A DNA stretch of 64,000 bases from Anabas testudineus (lineage: Eukaryota; Chordata; Actinopteri; Anabantiformes; Anabantidae), in the NCBI RefSeq assembly GCF_900324465.2, contig NC_046614.1, positions 24,525,236 to 24,589,235 of the forward strand, written 5' to 3'. The notes under the pieces were generated by a model, which did not search any database, was not told where the DNA came from, and saw only the letters and a list, made by a program, of their open reading frames with translations. Position 1 is the first letter of the stretch; every line of letters starts with the position of its first letter. This document shows positions 23,485 to 36,612 of this stretch, in pieces. A program made the translations under genes and the position numbers.

Positions 23485-24563
23485 TCATTGTTTGGCTCGT
23501 CTTTTTTGTAAATGTGTTGTAGTATTTCTCGTACAGCATATATATCTTTTCAGGTACTTCATTAGCATTTTGTCTCGTAGCCCATAAACAACCGGACTGA
23601 TGAGTCGAGGCAGGATCTGAATAAATATTGTGATAGTAAAGCGAATGATGGGTACACTTTTTGGGAAGAAGTATGTGAGACCTTCTATAGTAAGATTATA
23701 AACAAAGTTAAGCATGCACAACAGCAGCTGGAAGCCGTGGAGCAGGACTGTGTTTCTTGCTTTCTTTGCGTCTGCAGCAGCTGCCTTTGCAGTAAAAAGA
23801 ATCCTGAAGTATGTATAGAAAAGTGTGAACCACACAATGACCAAAAACACTGTGTTGGACACATCTCTCTTCACTGTGAGATAGGGTGCTCTGAAAACAT
23901 TTTCTCTAAAGCAGAAAACCCTGTAGTGAAAGAATTCTATGGATTCTGTGGCCAAGGCAACAAATAAATCTGGTAGAACCAAAAGTGTGTTTAGCAGCCA
24001 TATCACACCGATCACAACATAAGTTTTCTGAACTGTACAGATCTGAGTATGACGGAGAGGGAAACAGATGGCGATGTAACACTCTACTGCCATAATGGCC
24101 AGTGTTAGGGAATTATTTAGATTGACAAATATAGAAATTATTAGTAAAACTATACACAATGAGACATTAAAAGTGACCATAATATAACTGATGACTTGAA
24201 TTAAGGTTAATATGATCAGCAGGATCATGTCATTGATCACTAGGTGGATGTACAGGATGTAGCGAGGATTCGAATTGAACACCTGTAGGGAAGGACAGAA
24301 ATGATTAGAAGAAGAGGAGAATAATAAAACGGTTTTCATATTTATAAAATAAGAGAGTATGCTGCTTACTGCTAAATTTATAATCCTGCAGAAGTAGAAA
24401 AGATTCAGACCTGATGTTTTGTGAATGTGTGGACCAGGCTCCCATTGACATAGTTGATGGAGATGCAGAGAACCACAGTAACCACATTCTTGAGTATACT
24501 TGTTTCTACAGTGTCCCGATAGACAGGTGTTGTGAAATTTGTGCTGCTATTTGAAAGGTTCAT
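23485..24563 (-). CDS. odorant receptor 131-2-like (copy E)
   Basis: Exons 24563-24411 (51 codons) and 24282-23485; intron 128 bp; 316 residues. It is the sister of copy D, differing at about a dozen positions (for example NNSLTLA for NNPITLA, FCFREN for FCFRDN, NFVYNLT for NYVFNLT). ECY box, KARNTVLLHGF and PRLISPVVYGLRDK are intact. The intron and about 1 kb on each side are duplicated with it. A short receptor-like relic lies upstream at about 24685-24746. The presumed untranslated first exon and TATA-like box lie at 25389-25452. Complete and probably functional; ligand unknown. Confidence 0.88.
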
Positions 24564-25388
24564 GTGTCAGCTGAGAGGATCTTCCAAACCTGTTTATTAG
24601 AAACAACTCTAGTTTAAATTCAAACTTCCATAACTAAAGAAAACAGAAAAACATGCTACACATGTGCTGACTGTGGTTGTCGAATGCAACTTGTGTTTTC
24701 ATGATTGTACAGATCTTGATGTGATGGAGAGAGAGAAGCATATGGCATGTACAGTTAAACACAACTTTATATAATGATTACCATAACCTTGCCTTTTTTC
24801 TTTGCTTTTTCAAAAAAAAATTTTCAAGTTCAGTAATTAAACTCAAATGAAGAAGGCTAGTGGTACTTAAACACTTGATTAATGGGCACTACTCTGAAAC
24901 TCCTGCTAAGTAGTAGTTTCATCAAGTTTGTACTGTGAATATTGTGAACTATGTGATGTTTAGGTTATTATCAATAAAAAGGTTCTCATTTTGAAAAGTA
25001 CTGGTCTACAAACATTGTTCAATGTGTGCATATTTTAATGTGTTTCTAGGGCTGAAACCCAGTTGACTGAACATAGGGGAAAAGCTGACCTAAATCATTT
25101 AATTGAATTACTTCTTTTTGCTTTTTTCTGTCAGTCGACAGTCCCCTTTGGTTTTCAGGGACACTCAAATAAAACAGAACTATTTTAATGTTAATAACTT
25201 AATTTTAAATGTAAAAGCATATTATAAAAGTGGATATTATCTGTGTTATACATGAAGCACCACAACAGTAACATTTCTAAATAGTTTCATTAAACCAGAT
25301 TTCACATAATTTTAATCAGCAAAATTATAGTGATATTATTTGAGCAGTAATCAACACCAAGAGCAACAATAAAAAAAGTGTCACTCAC
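24564..25388. other. 5' intron of copy E
   Basis: Non-coding. It aligns with 18086-18415 and 19840-20110 upstream of copy D but lacks about 1.4 kb found there. It holds a small receptor relic near 24685-24746. Confidence 0.45.
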
Positions 25389-25452
25389 CTTGATCACATG
25401 TGGTAGGTGTGTATTAACTAAGGTAGGCATCTGTGCTGTTCATTATATAGTA
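25389..25452 (-). promoter_or_regulatory. putative promoter and untranslated exon of copy E
   Basis: Minus strand: CTACTATATAATG (25441-25452), then an exon ending CAAG|GTGAGTGA at 25389. The position and layout match the other promoters, although the exon sequence itself differs. Confidence 0.5.
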
Positions 25453-26101
25453 GTAAAATACAATGTCTGGGGAACAAGAGCAGTCGTGGGTAGTGCGTGT
25501 CTGTGTGTTGTGTAGAGTCTATTTTTGATTGTATCCTCATTATTCATATACAGTTATAACTTCATATACTTGTCTGTTAAAATTCCTTTGCCTTTCCTCC
25601 AAAGAGTACACACAAACTTAATTAATGTAAAATTATGTTTATCATTTCAGACTAGATATCTGGTTAAAATATAAAATCTCTTGTTTGAAAATATTAAGTT
25701 ATAGTGGAGTGATGACACTGAGAGAGGGGGAAATAGTGGCTATGTGAGCATGGTCACTATCAGGCATTGGACTCCAGAAAAGTTGTGGTTTTTGAGAAGG
25801 CCTATCAGTGTAGTGTGCAGCATGTCGCTCATTTTAAGCTTATGTAGAAAGGCATGGGTGATCTTTATTCCTAGGCCTATTTGCCTTTTTCCTTCTTTCC
25901 TCATTTCTTCAGGTTGTCACTTATAAAGGAATCAGCTCATCTTTAACTGAGCAGAAAGCCATAATGCCAGTTTTTGTGGATACTGAATCACACAAGCATG
26001 ATCTGGCATCAAATTCAGTCACCAAAGAGTGGGGAAGAAGAGACCTGCATGTGTTTTAGCACATTTGGTGGATTTGGTTTTGTGCCACACATGGGGATTT
26101 A
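25453..26101. other. intergenic
   Basis: No gene seen. Short open frames here lack any recognisable motif. Confidence 0.5.
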
Positions 26102-27549
<1,448 letters not shown>

Positions 27550-28011
27550 CATATAAATTATTTAAAGAATTTTTGACAGAGGAGCTCTTATCTAGTATCC
27601 TAAAAATAAACCAGCAACAACAGGAGCCTCAGTTTTTTATTGCATATACTTAGTTAAAATATACTTCATTCTCTCAAACATCATAAATGTAGTCAAACAC
27701 CAATATTCCTCAATGGGCTTTAGGATCTGTACAACAATGACATCATCTGTCTTTAGACCCTCATATTAAATAAGGATAAATTGGAAAAAAGGAAAAAAAT
27801 TCAAGAAACCCATGCAAAAGGAGGTTTCCATCCAACTGAGGGTGTTGTGTGTACAAAAAAGTTTACATTTTAGTCCTTGAGAAAAATGTCTAGAAAATGC
27901 ATTTGACAAATTAAAAAATAAATTATTAATTAGATTAATATACCCACAACAAAGTTCCCACCATTAATCATGTATACATATCAGCAGAATCGATAGGCAG
28001 AATTTGTGATA
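27550..28011. other. intergenic
   Basis: AT-rich 3' flank of the next receptor. No gene or element recognised. Confidence 0.5.
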
Positions 28012-29229
28012 TTATATTGTTTTTGGTTGGATGTTTGTGGTTACTGTACATAGAAGATACCGTGTGAAGCACTTCTTAAAAGTCTTGTCTCGTAATCCGT
28101 AGACAATGGGACTTACAAAACGAGGGAGAACGTGGATTATGATAAACATGACTAAGTATAGTATTTTTACCCCTCCTGGGAAAAAATTTATGAGAACCTG
28201 AGTTAACATAGGTTGAACATACACCATCATACACAACAGCACCTGAAACCCATGGAGGAGGATAGTGTTTCTTGCCTTGTTAGTATATGATTTAGCAGCT
28301 TTGGCTGCAAACAAAATTCTGAAGTAAGTGTAGAACAGAGTGAGCCAAACCACTACCAGACACAATATGTGGGACACATCCCTCTTCTTTAGGCTGTAGG
28401 GACTCCTAAACACATTGTCTCTATGACAGTACACGCTTGAATTTAGGGACTCCAGAGGTTCAGTAGCCAAAAGTATGATAAGATCTGGCAGAACAGAAAG
28501 TGAACTTATTGTCCAAATTACACCAATTGATATATAAGTTCTTTTGACTGTACAAATGTAGTTGTAGCGAAGGGGGATGCAGACAGCAATGTAGCACTCT
28601 ACTGCCATGAAAGCTATATTCAGAGGCGTGTTTAGTGTGGTTATAATACCTGGCATAAGGAGGATAATGCAGAGGGAGAGATAGATGGTGCTGAAGACAT
28701 TAGCTAATATGACAAGAGAAATGCTGGTTGTCAGCTGGATCATGTCGTTGAACACCAGGTGGATGAAAAGGATGTAGCGACTGTTCATCTTAAAAATCTA
28801 GATTGGACAAATCTAGATTTAGATTTCAGTATAATGTAAATTCCTTACTGCTTTATGACTAAGAGGATTATTCTATTTACTTGAAAAGTATATTTTACAG
28901 CAACTGTAAACCCAGTAACAACCTATGTGCTTGTTTGAATTTCTCCAATTAGAGAATATGTGGATTTTTTCCTTTGTGTTTGTAAATTTATTACTTTCCT
29001 TTGTCATAATATGTCTGTGAAAACTGAAAAAGATTGTGAAGAATATAATAGATTTAAAAAAAGAAAAACATACTTGATGCTTGTTGAATGTGTGGATCAT
29101 GGTGGCATTGATGTAGTTGATGCTGATGCCAAGGATGACAACGGTCAGATTCTTGCCAATAGCTGCAAGTATCAGGTCCGAGTAATTCACAGATCCTGTT
29201 ACATTGCTGTTCTCAAGTGTGAAATTCAT
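28012..29229 (-). CDS. odorant receptor 131-2-like (copy F)
   Basis: Exons 29229-29074 (52 codons, MNFTLENSNVTG) and 28797-28012; intron 276 bp; 313 residues. The acceptor is CTAG, placing IFK before MNSRYILF, which matches the VF start of exon 2 in the other copies. It belongs to a separate subgroup: TM2-TM3 reads TSISLVILANVFSTIYLSLC, ECY is followed by IAVCIPLRYNYIC, extracellular loop 2 reads SVYCHRDNVFRSPYSLKKRD, and TM7 reads PRFVSPIVYGLRDK. Three N-glycosylation motifs lie in the N-terminus (NFT, NVT, NYS). The presumed promoter is 29381-29460, close upstream. No close duplicate exists in this window. Confidence 0.87.
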
Positions 29230-29380
29230 GCCAGCAGCTGAAGAACTTGTGAAAAATGCAAAAAACATGCAATTGACAACATCTCAGTACAATTATTAAA
29301 ATTTTAAACTTCCAAAAGGTAAAATACAGAATATTAAAGGCAGTTTCCATATCCACCATGAAAGTAGTAGAAGAACTTAC

Positions 29381-29460
29381 AAACCGACCTTAGATGATGT
29401 ATCTCGATGTGCAGCTGCACGTGTTTTGATATTAGTCTACTGTTGCCAAGGTTTTATAGA
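29381..29460 (-). promoter_or_regulatory. putative promoter and untranslated exon of copy F
   Basis: Minus strand: TCTATAAAAC (29451-29460), then a donor TTT|GTAAGTTC with exon edge 29381. An acceptor-like TTTTTCACAAG lies before the coding exon near 29250. Confidence 0.5.
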
Positions 29461-29531
29461 CAATTTACAGATGTGCAACACCTCCTAGTAGAGCTTGACC
29501 AATGAATTTTCCACCAATAGGGTGGCCACAG

Positions 29532-29760
29532 GGATGGCTGTGGCTCAATAGGTAGAACAGTTGTCTGCTAATCATAGGATTGGTGGTTTGATCCCATGTC
29601 ACATGTCAACGTGTCCTTGAGTATGATACTGAACCCCCCAGTGAGTCAGATCTGCCATCGGTGTGTGTGTGTGTGTGTACTTGTGTGTGAATGGGTGAAT
29701 GAGATGCTTTGAGTACCAGTTAGGTAGAAAAGCACTATATAAGTGCAGATCATTTACCAA
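29532..29760 (+). mobile_element. tRNA-derived SINE (third family)
   Basis: The head has A-box TGGCTCAATAGG and B-box GGTTTGATCCC. The body includes TCCTTGAGTATGATACTGAA and a (GT)n run at 29663-29680. The 3' end is AAAAGCACTATATAAGTGCAG followed by ATCATTTACCA. This form is common in teleosts. Confidence 0.8.
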
Positions 29761-30194
29761 TATTCTGGTACCATTCAGTATGTCAGGTGATAATTACTAA
29801 GAAACTTTGTCCTCTAGGAATAATTTAAATTTAAGTCCCATATGTTATAGTATATCATCTGTGAAAGATTTAAATTAAATAATGTAATAAATCAAATGTA
29901 ACACTCATCTTTACATATTTTATTTGTTCCTATGTATCTGGTCAGACACAGCCCTCATGTACTAATACTTTACCATACTTTACAAAGGTATTGATATCCA
30001 CATCAAGCATATCTCCGCAATGGCAACACCGAGAAAACTACAAAGAAAATATAGTTTTATAAACTACAGTTGTGCACTATTCCACCATCATGATTGCACA
30101 TTTTTGAAAAAAAAGTGTTCTGTTATGTAAAGAAATAGATATTTTTCTATCATGTTGATAACATACCTTGTTTGTGTTAGTGTTGATTATTTGT
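29761..30194. other. intergenic
   Basis: No gene or element recognised. Confidence 0.5.
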
Positions 30195-31290
30195 TCTATA
30201 TGTTATTTTCCATTCGGCTTTTCCCCTTTAAGGGTCTCCACAGTGAATCATCTGCCTCCATTTGACCCTGTCCTCTGCATCCTCTTCTAACTTCATAACT
30301 TCACCAACTAACTTCATGTCCTCTCTCTCTACATCCATAAATCTCCTCTTTGGTCTCCTCTACACCTCCTGCCTGGCAGCTCCAACCTCAGCATCTGTTT
30401 ACTGATATGTTCACAATCTCTCCTCTGAACATGTCCAAACCACCTCAGTCTGGCCTCTGACTTTATCTCCAAAACATCTGACATGGTCTGTCCCTCTGAT
30501 GGACTCATTTCTGATCCTCTCCATCCTCGTCACTCCCAATAGAACCTTAACATCTCCACCTCTGCTACCTCCAGCTCTGCCTCGTCTTTTCTTCAGTGCT
30601 GTCCGTAAACTGTACAGCATCGCTCTGTCTTCTTGAACACCTTTACTTTCATTCTCGCTGATCTTCTGTTATCATACAACACGCCTGACACTTATCACCA
30701 CCCGTTCCATCCTGCTTTCACACGATCTATCTCTAGATCTACAAGCACAGTATAACTCCCTTGACTCATCTCTGTACTTCACCATCAGCATCCTCAGAGC
30801 AAATACTGCATCTGTTGTACTCTTTCTCGGCATGAAGCCATATTGCTGCTCACAAATGCTGACCTCTGCCCTTAAAACTTCATTGTATGGCTCATCATCT
30901 TTATTCCTCTGTAGTTGCCACAGCGCTGCACACAGTACACATCACCTCCACTCCTTGGGCAAGTTCTTGTTAAACAAACTAGTCAGAAACTCTACTGCCA
31001 CTGTCCTAGACACTTCCATACCTCGACGGGTATGTCCTGAGGACCAAATGTCTTTCCACCCTTCATCCTCTTCAGTGCCCTCCTCTCTTCACTCTTACTA
31101 ATCTTTGCTACTTCCTGCTCCACCACCCCTTCTACCCTTCGTTCTCTTTCATTTTCCTCATTCATCAACTCTTCAAAGTACACCTTCCATCTTCCCATCA
31201 CACTCCTGTCACCTGTTGTATTCACATTAAAATGTGACAACTTAACTAGCCTTTTCCCTAGCAAATGTGAACCTGTGGGAGGTCCTACAT
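30195..31290 (-). mobile_element. RTE-clade LINE fragment
   Basis: The 3' end is at the low side (TTCGGCTTTTCCCCTTTAAG, then TCTCCACAGTGAATCATC), matching the end of the larger RTE copy at 44845. Pieces of the same polyprotein remain: 30620-30411 (GVTRMERIRNESIRGTDHV, from the C-terminal end) and 31230-31000 (YFEELMNEENERERR, RRALKRMKGGKTFGP, VEVWKCLG, upstream of the RT core). The sequence between is degraded and shortened, and the RT catalytic motif is not recognisable. Confidence 0.8.
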
Positions 31291-32149
31291 AATAATTTGG
31301 CATGTTATGCTTAATACTAATGTGAGGCCAATGTGAAATAACTGTGCAGAAACAAATAATTATGTTTGACAGTAATTGAAAGAAGGGGCTCCTTAACCTT
31401 AAAGTTAAGGAGTTTTTTATTTAATGAAAACTGTACCTGTAAATAAAAAGCTATAAAAAAATAATAAAAACATTTACTTATCAGAACCCATTCTTCATGT
31501 GATATTTAGAGATATATGACAGTAGTGTACAGTTGGTGACACTTACCTTATTGAATCTGGAAGTTGAGTCATGGCAGCTGGACTTTCTTCTTGTTAAGAA
31601 GTCCAGCTTTACTTTACTCATCCCCTAAAGTGTGTCGTTAGTCTCTAATCTGGTGCAAGTGTTAATTGGTCCTGATCTTTCTGGGGATGGATGAAAGGGC
31701 AGCATGATAAATAGAAGACAGGTTGTGTCTAAGGCCTCTACCTCTGTTCAGTGAAGATTTGTTGATTGAATTTGCAAAGCTTCCCTTTGACAGTGGTTCT
31801 GTAGTGTGATTAGCGTTAGAGAGGTCAGGGGGTCAGCTGGGACAGAGTAAACAAGAGATTAAAAGGAAAAGTACAGTTTTTACGTTGAATATTGCGGTTG
31901 TTACTGCTGTTGTTGTACCAGCTACAGCCCAGTGGACTACATTACGTTAAGTAGCCATTTCTACCTACAAAACCCACCAAGCAGCTGATGGGCTGGAAGG
32001 CTCAAAGTGTTTGGCCACCACGTTCCCAAACGTCGACCAGGCCTACAACAGGGGGTTGGTAGTATTTTTATTTTTTCTATTTGGTCGCCGGCTGGTGTGT
32101 GTGGGCCCACAAAGTTGAGTTAAAGTGTGAAAGGTTCAAAGCTCTGTCT
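31291..32149. other. intergenic with hairpins and a Penelope-like scrap
   Basis: No gene. A 9-bp inverted repeat lies at 389-412 of the 31-kb block (31389-31412) and a 13-bp-arm hairpin at 31576-31608. Bases 31650-31790 match the 3' end of the Penelope-like element at 36625-36765. Confidence 0.5.
31650..31790 (-). mobile_element. Penelope-like element 3' scrap
   Basis: Shares long stretches with 36625-36765, for example TAATTGGTCCTGATCTTTCT and AAGGCCTCTACCTCTGTTCA. In the longer copy this is the tail that follows the GIY-YIG coding part. Confidence 0.6.
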
Positions 32150-32553
32150 CTTGCGTGGTCAACTCTACAGCTCCATCTCATCTTAGTTCAATCATTCAGG
32201 TCTACATCCCCTCCCGTTCACTGCGTTCGGCCAGTGAACAACGTCTGGTGGTACCAGCACCACACAGTCGACACCAAGGAAAACTGTTCAGCTCAGTGGT
32301 CCCACGATGGTGGAATGAGCTGCCAAACTCTGCTGCTATGGAAAACTTTGAGTTTGAAATGTAAATATTGAATATGGTGGATTATTCAGAATGAAACATG
32401 CACTGGGAACACACAACTGACTTATTTTTATTTTTTATTTTGAACAGAATTCTTCCTCATCTTCCTTTGCACTTAAAAAAAAGTGCCTTGTTCCTCACTT
32501 GTAAGTCGTTTTGGATAAAAGCGTCTGCTAAATGACTAAATGTAAATGTAAAT
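32150..32553 (+). mobile_element. L2/CR1-like LINE 3' end
   Basis: Bases 32155-32364 encode the extreme C-terminus of a non-LTR reverse transcriptase (PSRSLRSASEQRLVVPAPHS, VPRWWNELPNSA). The 3' UTR ends CTTGTAAGTCGTTTTGGAT, AAAAGCGTCTGCTAAATGAC and repeated ATGTAA. The tail is shared with the SINE at 10054 and the reversed tail at 14885. The rest of the element is absent. Confidence 0.75.
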
Positions 32554-33417
32554 TATAGTGACTAACTGTCACTAACACAATAATGCAGTTTTGTCTCCTA
32601 AATGTACCTGTACACTGTCATGCTGGAAAATTGTGTAAATTATAGTGAGCTAGAAGTCTGAAAAAGTGTCAGACCCTCTCCAGATTGACAGGTTTTGCTG
32701 TTGTTCTTTCAAGCTGTTAAAATTTTAATCTTGGAGAATTAAGTGCAAATAGTAAAATAATTTTTAGGGACATAATTGTAAGTTAACTTTATCTCTTAAG
32801 AAAGGGCTTGAATTGTAAATACCTTGGCCAGGACAAATTGACCTTTTAAAGCCCAGTCCAATAAATAGTAGTTACAACATCCTATATTTTTAAATGGAGT
32901 GTGTATTGCACACTTTGTTGAAAAAACATTTTAAGACATTATTTCAAAATGTAGAATTTTTCATGTTTAATGTTTGTTTTTTATGATACATCAGAAGTTT
33001 ATGATAATTATTTAATCAAAAGATTTTTGTGTATCAAATATGATACAATTGGCCTTATAGGGTTAATATATGCTGACTCCCTAAGCTAAAGTCAGAAATC
33101 TTCCTAAACTTTGACATTTTAAAGTTCTATAAATAATAAACATCTTATAATAAAAAGACTAAAATCATTCACATTATTTATCATCAACACCAAATACCAA
33201 AGTTACTTTTTACTTTAGAAGTGAACTAGAAGTTGTTTCATGTGTTGAACTTAGTAAAAGTATGTTTCCATTCAAATGTGCATTTAAGTTCACAGTGTAG
33301 AAGTGAGTTTGTTAGGTTTATTTAATAGTGAAAAAATTCTGAAACATGGTAAAATTATGACACAGAAATGTGTTTAATGTTTAACATTATTATTATTATT
33401 TATTTCCTTTGCTGTTG
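32554..33417. other. intergenic
   Basis: AT-rich. No gene or element recognised. The tandem duplication holding copies G and H begins near 33418. Confidence 0.5.
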
Positions 33418-33524
33418 ACCAGGGGTCTTTTGAGTTTGTCAGTGAAGTTTTCCACTAAACCAATTGTACGAACTTTCAAGGTGACTTGTTTTCCACAGAG
33501 TATTTGTGAAATCTCATACAGTAA

Positions 33525-35204
33525 TTATAGTCTGTTATTTTCAACGTAATTTATGCTGATCTTACAAAACATATATCTTTTGAGGTACTTCCTAAAAGTA
33601 TTATCTCGTATGCCATAAATGATTGGACTAATGGATCGTGGCAAGATCTGTACTATAACATAGGTAGCAAACTGGGAGTCTGTATAATTCTTTGGGAACC
33701 ACAGCTGCAGAGCATCTTTCAGCTGGGGTGTTGCATATGAAGCCATACAAAGCAGCAGCTGAACCCCATGAAGGATGATAGTGTTTCTGGCTTTTATAGA
33801 ATCTTTGCCGGCTGTTTTTGCAGTAAAGAGGATTTTGAAGTAAGTATAAAACATAGTGAACCAGACTATAACTAGAAACACTGTATATGTTATATCTCTC
33901 TTCTTGACAATGATGGGATTTGGGAAGACAATTTGTCTAAGGCAAAACACCTGGGAATGAAAAAAGTTAAGTGGCTCTGTAGCCAAGGTGATGAACAGGT
34001 CAGAAAGAACAGACAGCATACTTGTTATCCAAATTAATCCGATCAGCAGTATCGTTCTCTTGATGGTGCAGATCTGCAAATGACGAAGGGGAAAGCAGAT
34101 GGCGATGTAGCACTCCACTGCCATGCAAGCCAGGTTCAGAGGGGTGTTTTCAGTGGTGAACAGAGCGGGTAGGATCAAGATACAGCAGACAGAAACATTG
34201 AGTTTGTAAATGGTGTAGCTGATGACAAACATTATGATAGTCAGTGTCACTTGGATCATGTCGTTGACGACCAGGTGGATGAAAAGAATGTATCGAGGAC
34301 TCATGTAGAATATCTGGAAAGAATGAAGGAAAAGTGTGGCGAGGTGCTGGTTGGAATATTTATCAATTCTTTAAAGTTTAAGGTTAATAATGACAAGTAA
34401 ACTATTAAATGGGGGTAGGGAAGTTACTTAACTTTGCTAGCCACCAAAAACATTGAACTAATTCTAATTGTTATTGCTAAAATGTGTCAATGGTACAGCT
34501 TGTTTGTTTCTTCGCCCAGCTCCAATTGTTAATGATTTGTTATAAGGAAAATCAGCTGCCTTGAACAAATCCTAACAGCAGTGGTTGAGACATAAGAAAG
34601 ATCCTAGTGCTCACTGATGGTTAATTGGAGAAATGTGAGAGTTTCTCTCTGGGAAAAACGGCCCTAATAGCTAGTATCAAATTTCAGAACTCTTGCCTCT
34701 AAAATCGGGTCTTCTACAGCCTTGTTCAACCATACAGTAAGGTGAACACTGTGCCCCCTCACCAATGAGGTAGCACACTGGCTCAGTAAATCTTCTTTGT
34801 GTAATGAGAGCTAATTAACCTGGTTGTGCAGCCCTGTGCCACTGACTGAGCTGAACAGATTTAAATTATGCTTGCACAGTACAGTGCAGCAAAGAGGGTA
34901 CACTACATTCAGACTGTTGGCCTAAGAATCCTTTTCATGTACCAATAGGCAATAATAACCACACTACTTCCACATCTGTCTACACTTTCCTATAGAGCTG
35001 CTGTTTAGCTTGGTATATTAATTGCTAGTGGTGACAGTACTAAAACGAATTTCAGACCTGGTGTTTGCAGAAGGTGCGAATGAGGCTTCCATCGATGTAG
35101 TTGATGGAGATGCTGAGAACCACAACAAACACATTCTTGATCACAGCTTTAGTAAAGGATTCGTACTCCACAATCACAGTCACATTGGTAGATGACGAGT
35201 TCAT
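33525..35204 (-). CDS. odorant receptor 131-2-like (copy G)
   Basis: Exons 35204-35058 (49 codons, MNSSSTNVTV) and 34313-33525; intron 744 bp; 311 residues. Exon 2 begins IFYMSPRYILF. The box reads MAVECYIAICFPLRH, TM6 begins KARNTIILHGVQLLLC, and TM7 reads PRSISPIIYGIRDN, with Asn replacing the Lys that follows Asp in the other copies. It differs from its twin copy H (37839-39528) at a handful of residues, and has lost one codon in exon 1: VEYESFTKA where H has VEYRDSFTKA. N-terminal glycosylation site NVT. The acceptor of the 5' intron is TTTCTTTCAG near 35218. The untranslated first exon lies at 36020. Confidence 0.88.
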
Positions 35205-35345
35205 TTCCTCAAAGCTGAAAGAAAGTGGTAAATATTCTTCAGTTGTAAAATAGTTTTAGAAATTCAAGACTACAACAAATTACATTTAAGACAACAGTGG
35301 TTTTTAAAAGAATGTCTGTTCTAACCTGTTTGTTGATAACAAACT

Positions 35346-35585
35346 GCTGTACTTTTCTCTCTCCTCTTTCTACTCACCCTAACCGGTCGAGGCTGGTCGG
35401 CCACCCTGATCCTGATTCTGCTGGAAGTTTTCCTCTCCACTGTGTCCTAGTGCTGCTCAGTGGGGTTTTTGGGTTTTCTATATAATTCTGTATAGAGTAA
35501 ACATCTGTAAGGTCAATTCAAAATACTATAAACTGCATTGAAATGATGTGGTGAATTGGCACCATACAATTAAAATTGAAATTAA
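35346..35585 (+). mobile_element. LINE 3' UTR/tail in the 5' intron of copy G
   Basis: Contains the common teleost LINE-end sequence CACCCTAACCGGTCGAGGC, then GATTCTGCTGGAAGTTTTCC and GTGAATTGGCACCATACAA, ending in a degenerate AATTGAA tail. The same copy lies at 39670-39909, so it was inserted before the duplication. Confidence 0.65.
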
Positions 35586-36019
35586 TTGAACAAAATGAAG
35601 GTCAGACATACTTTGACCAAAAGAAGAGCAGTAAACACACAGCAACATAGACGTATTGTCAAATATAGAGAAAGTCTTATTACTTCTCAATGGTGCATTT
35701 ATATACAATCATATTACATTCCTATAAAACTAAACTGCAATCACCATTACATTTTTCTAGGGAACTTGCAACTACTTTAACTACTTAGAATTGTCAATAA
35801 TTTGCAATATCCAAAGTATAAAACATCTAGGTTTTTATTCCCCACCAAAATATCTAATCTTGCACAACAACATCTACTTTTGTTGTTGATGAGCTTCATT
35901 TTGTAGATACTTCCTGATTTTGCATTAGATTTTTTCCAAATTATTTGAATGAAATAGAACACCATTAGACATTACAGAACTGGGGATGCATAACAACAAT
36001 GTGTGGGAGAAGTACTCAC

Positions 36020-36045
36020 CTCAGTCAGAAGTTAAGACCATCACC
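36020..36045 (-). promoter_or_regulatory. untranslated first exon of copy G
   Basis: Minus-strand donor CTGAG|GTGAGTACTTC with exon edge 36020. It is about 0.8 kb upstream of the coding exon, and the same site is present at 40548 for copy H. I do not see a clear TATA box at the expected distance, so the right edge is a guess. Confidence 0.45.
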
Positions 36046-36486
36046 TCAAACATAATTATCAGTATCTTAGAACTGCATTGATGCATTCAAATAATGGAAT
36101 TAACACGCAGAGCTGTGAGATTATCCGATTCATCAGTGTCATGTTTTTTCAGCTTGTTGAAAACATTGGTCAGCAGAGAACAAGAACCACAAACTACCAG
36201 AGGAGAAGAGAAAATACAACAGGAACAGGCCTGTCTACGTACAACATACATGCTTGTGTCCTGTGCAGCATTGCTAGATGACATAGACACAATATTCAGA
36301 ATACAGTATAACTTTGGAAGAACCAAGACTTTAGAGATACCTTGTGTTGTACAGCAGACCAGCAAGACCGGGAAACTAAAAAGATAGCTCCACAAATCTC
36401 TCAGGGTTTATATGTGTCATGGCTGTCCCTAGATTAACTTTGTATGTGTGCAAATGTAGGTGGTCCGTGCATACAAGTGGATAGTG

Positions 36487-36489
<3 letters not shown>

Positions 36490-36550
<61 letters not shown>
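36490..36550. repeat. (TG)n microsatellite
   Basis: An uninterrupted TG repeat of about 30 units at the right end of the first duplicated block. Confidence 0.97.
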
Positions 36551-36551
<1 letters not shown>

Positions 36552-36612
36552 CGGTAACCCTATCAGCAATGCATTGCAGTAATCCAGACGAGATAAGATC
36601 AACGCCTGTACA
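36551..36612 (-). mobile_element. non-LTR reverse-transcriptase scrap
   Basis: On the minus strand it encodes QALILSRLDYCNALLIGLPA-like residues, a conserved stretch near the end of L2-type reverse transcriptases. About 60 bp only, wedged between the TG repeat and the Penelope-like element. Confidence 0.55.

Noticed and set aside
31389-31412. Short inverted repeat followed by a T run, like a bacterial terminator
   Set aside because: Nine-base arms in AT-rich vertebrate DNA, with no gene ending there.
36094-36387. 97-residue plus-strand frame, also present at 40622
   Set aside because: Both copies lie in the duplicated upstream flank of G and H, no domain is recognisable, and the second copy is shorter, so duplication explains the repeat better than coding.
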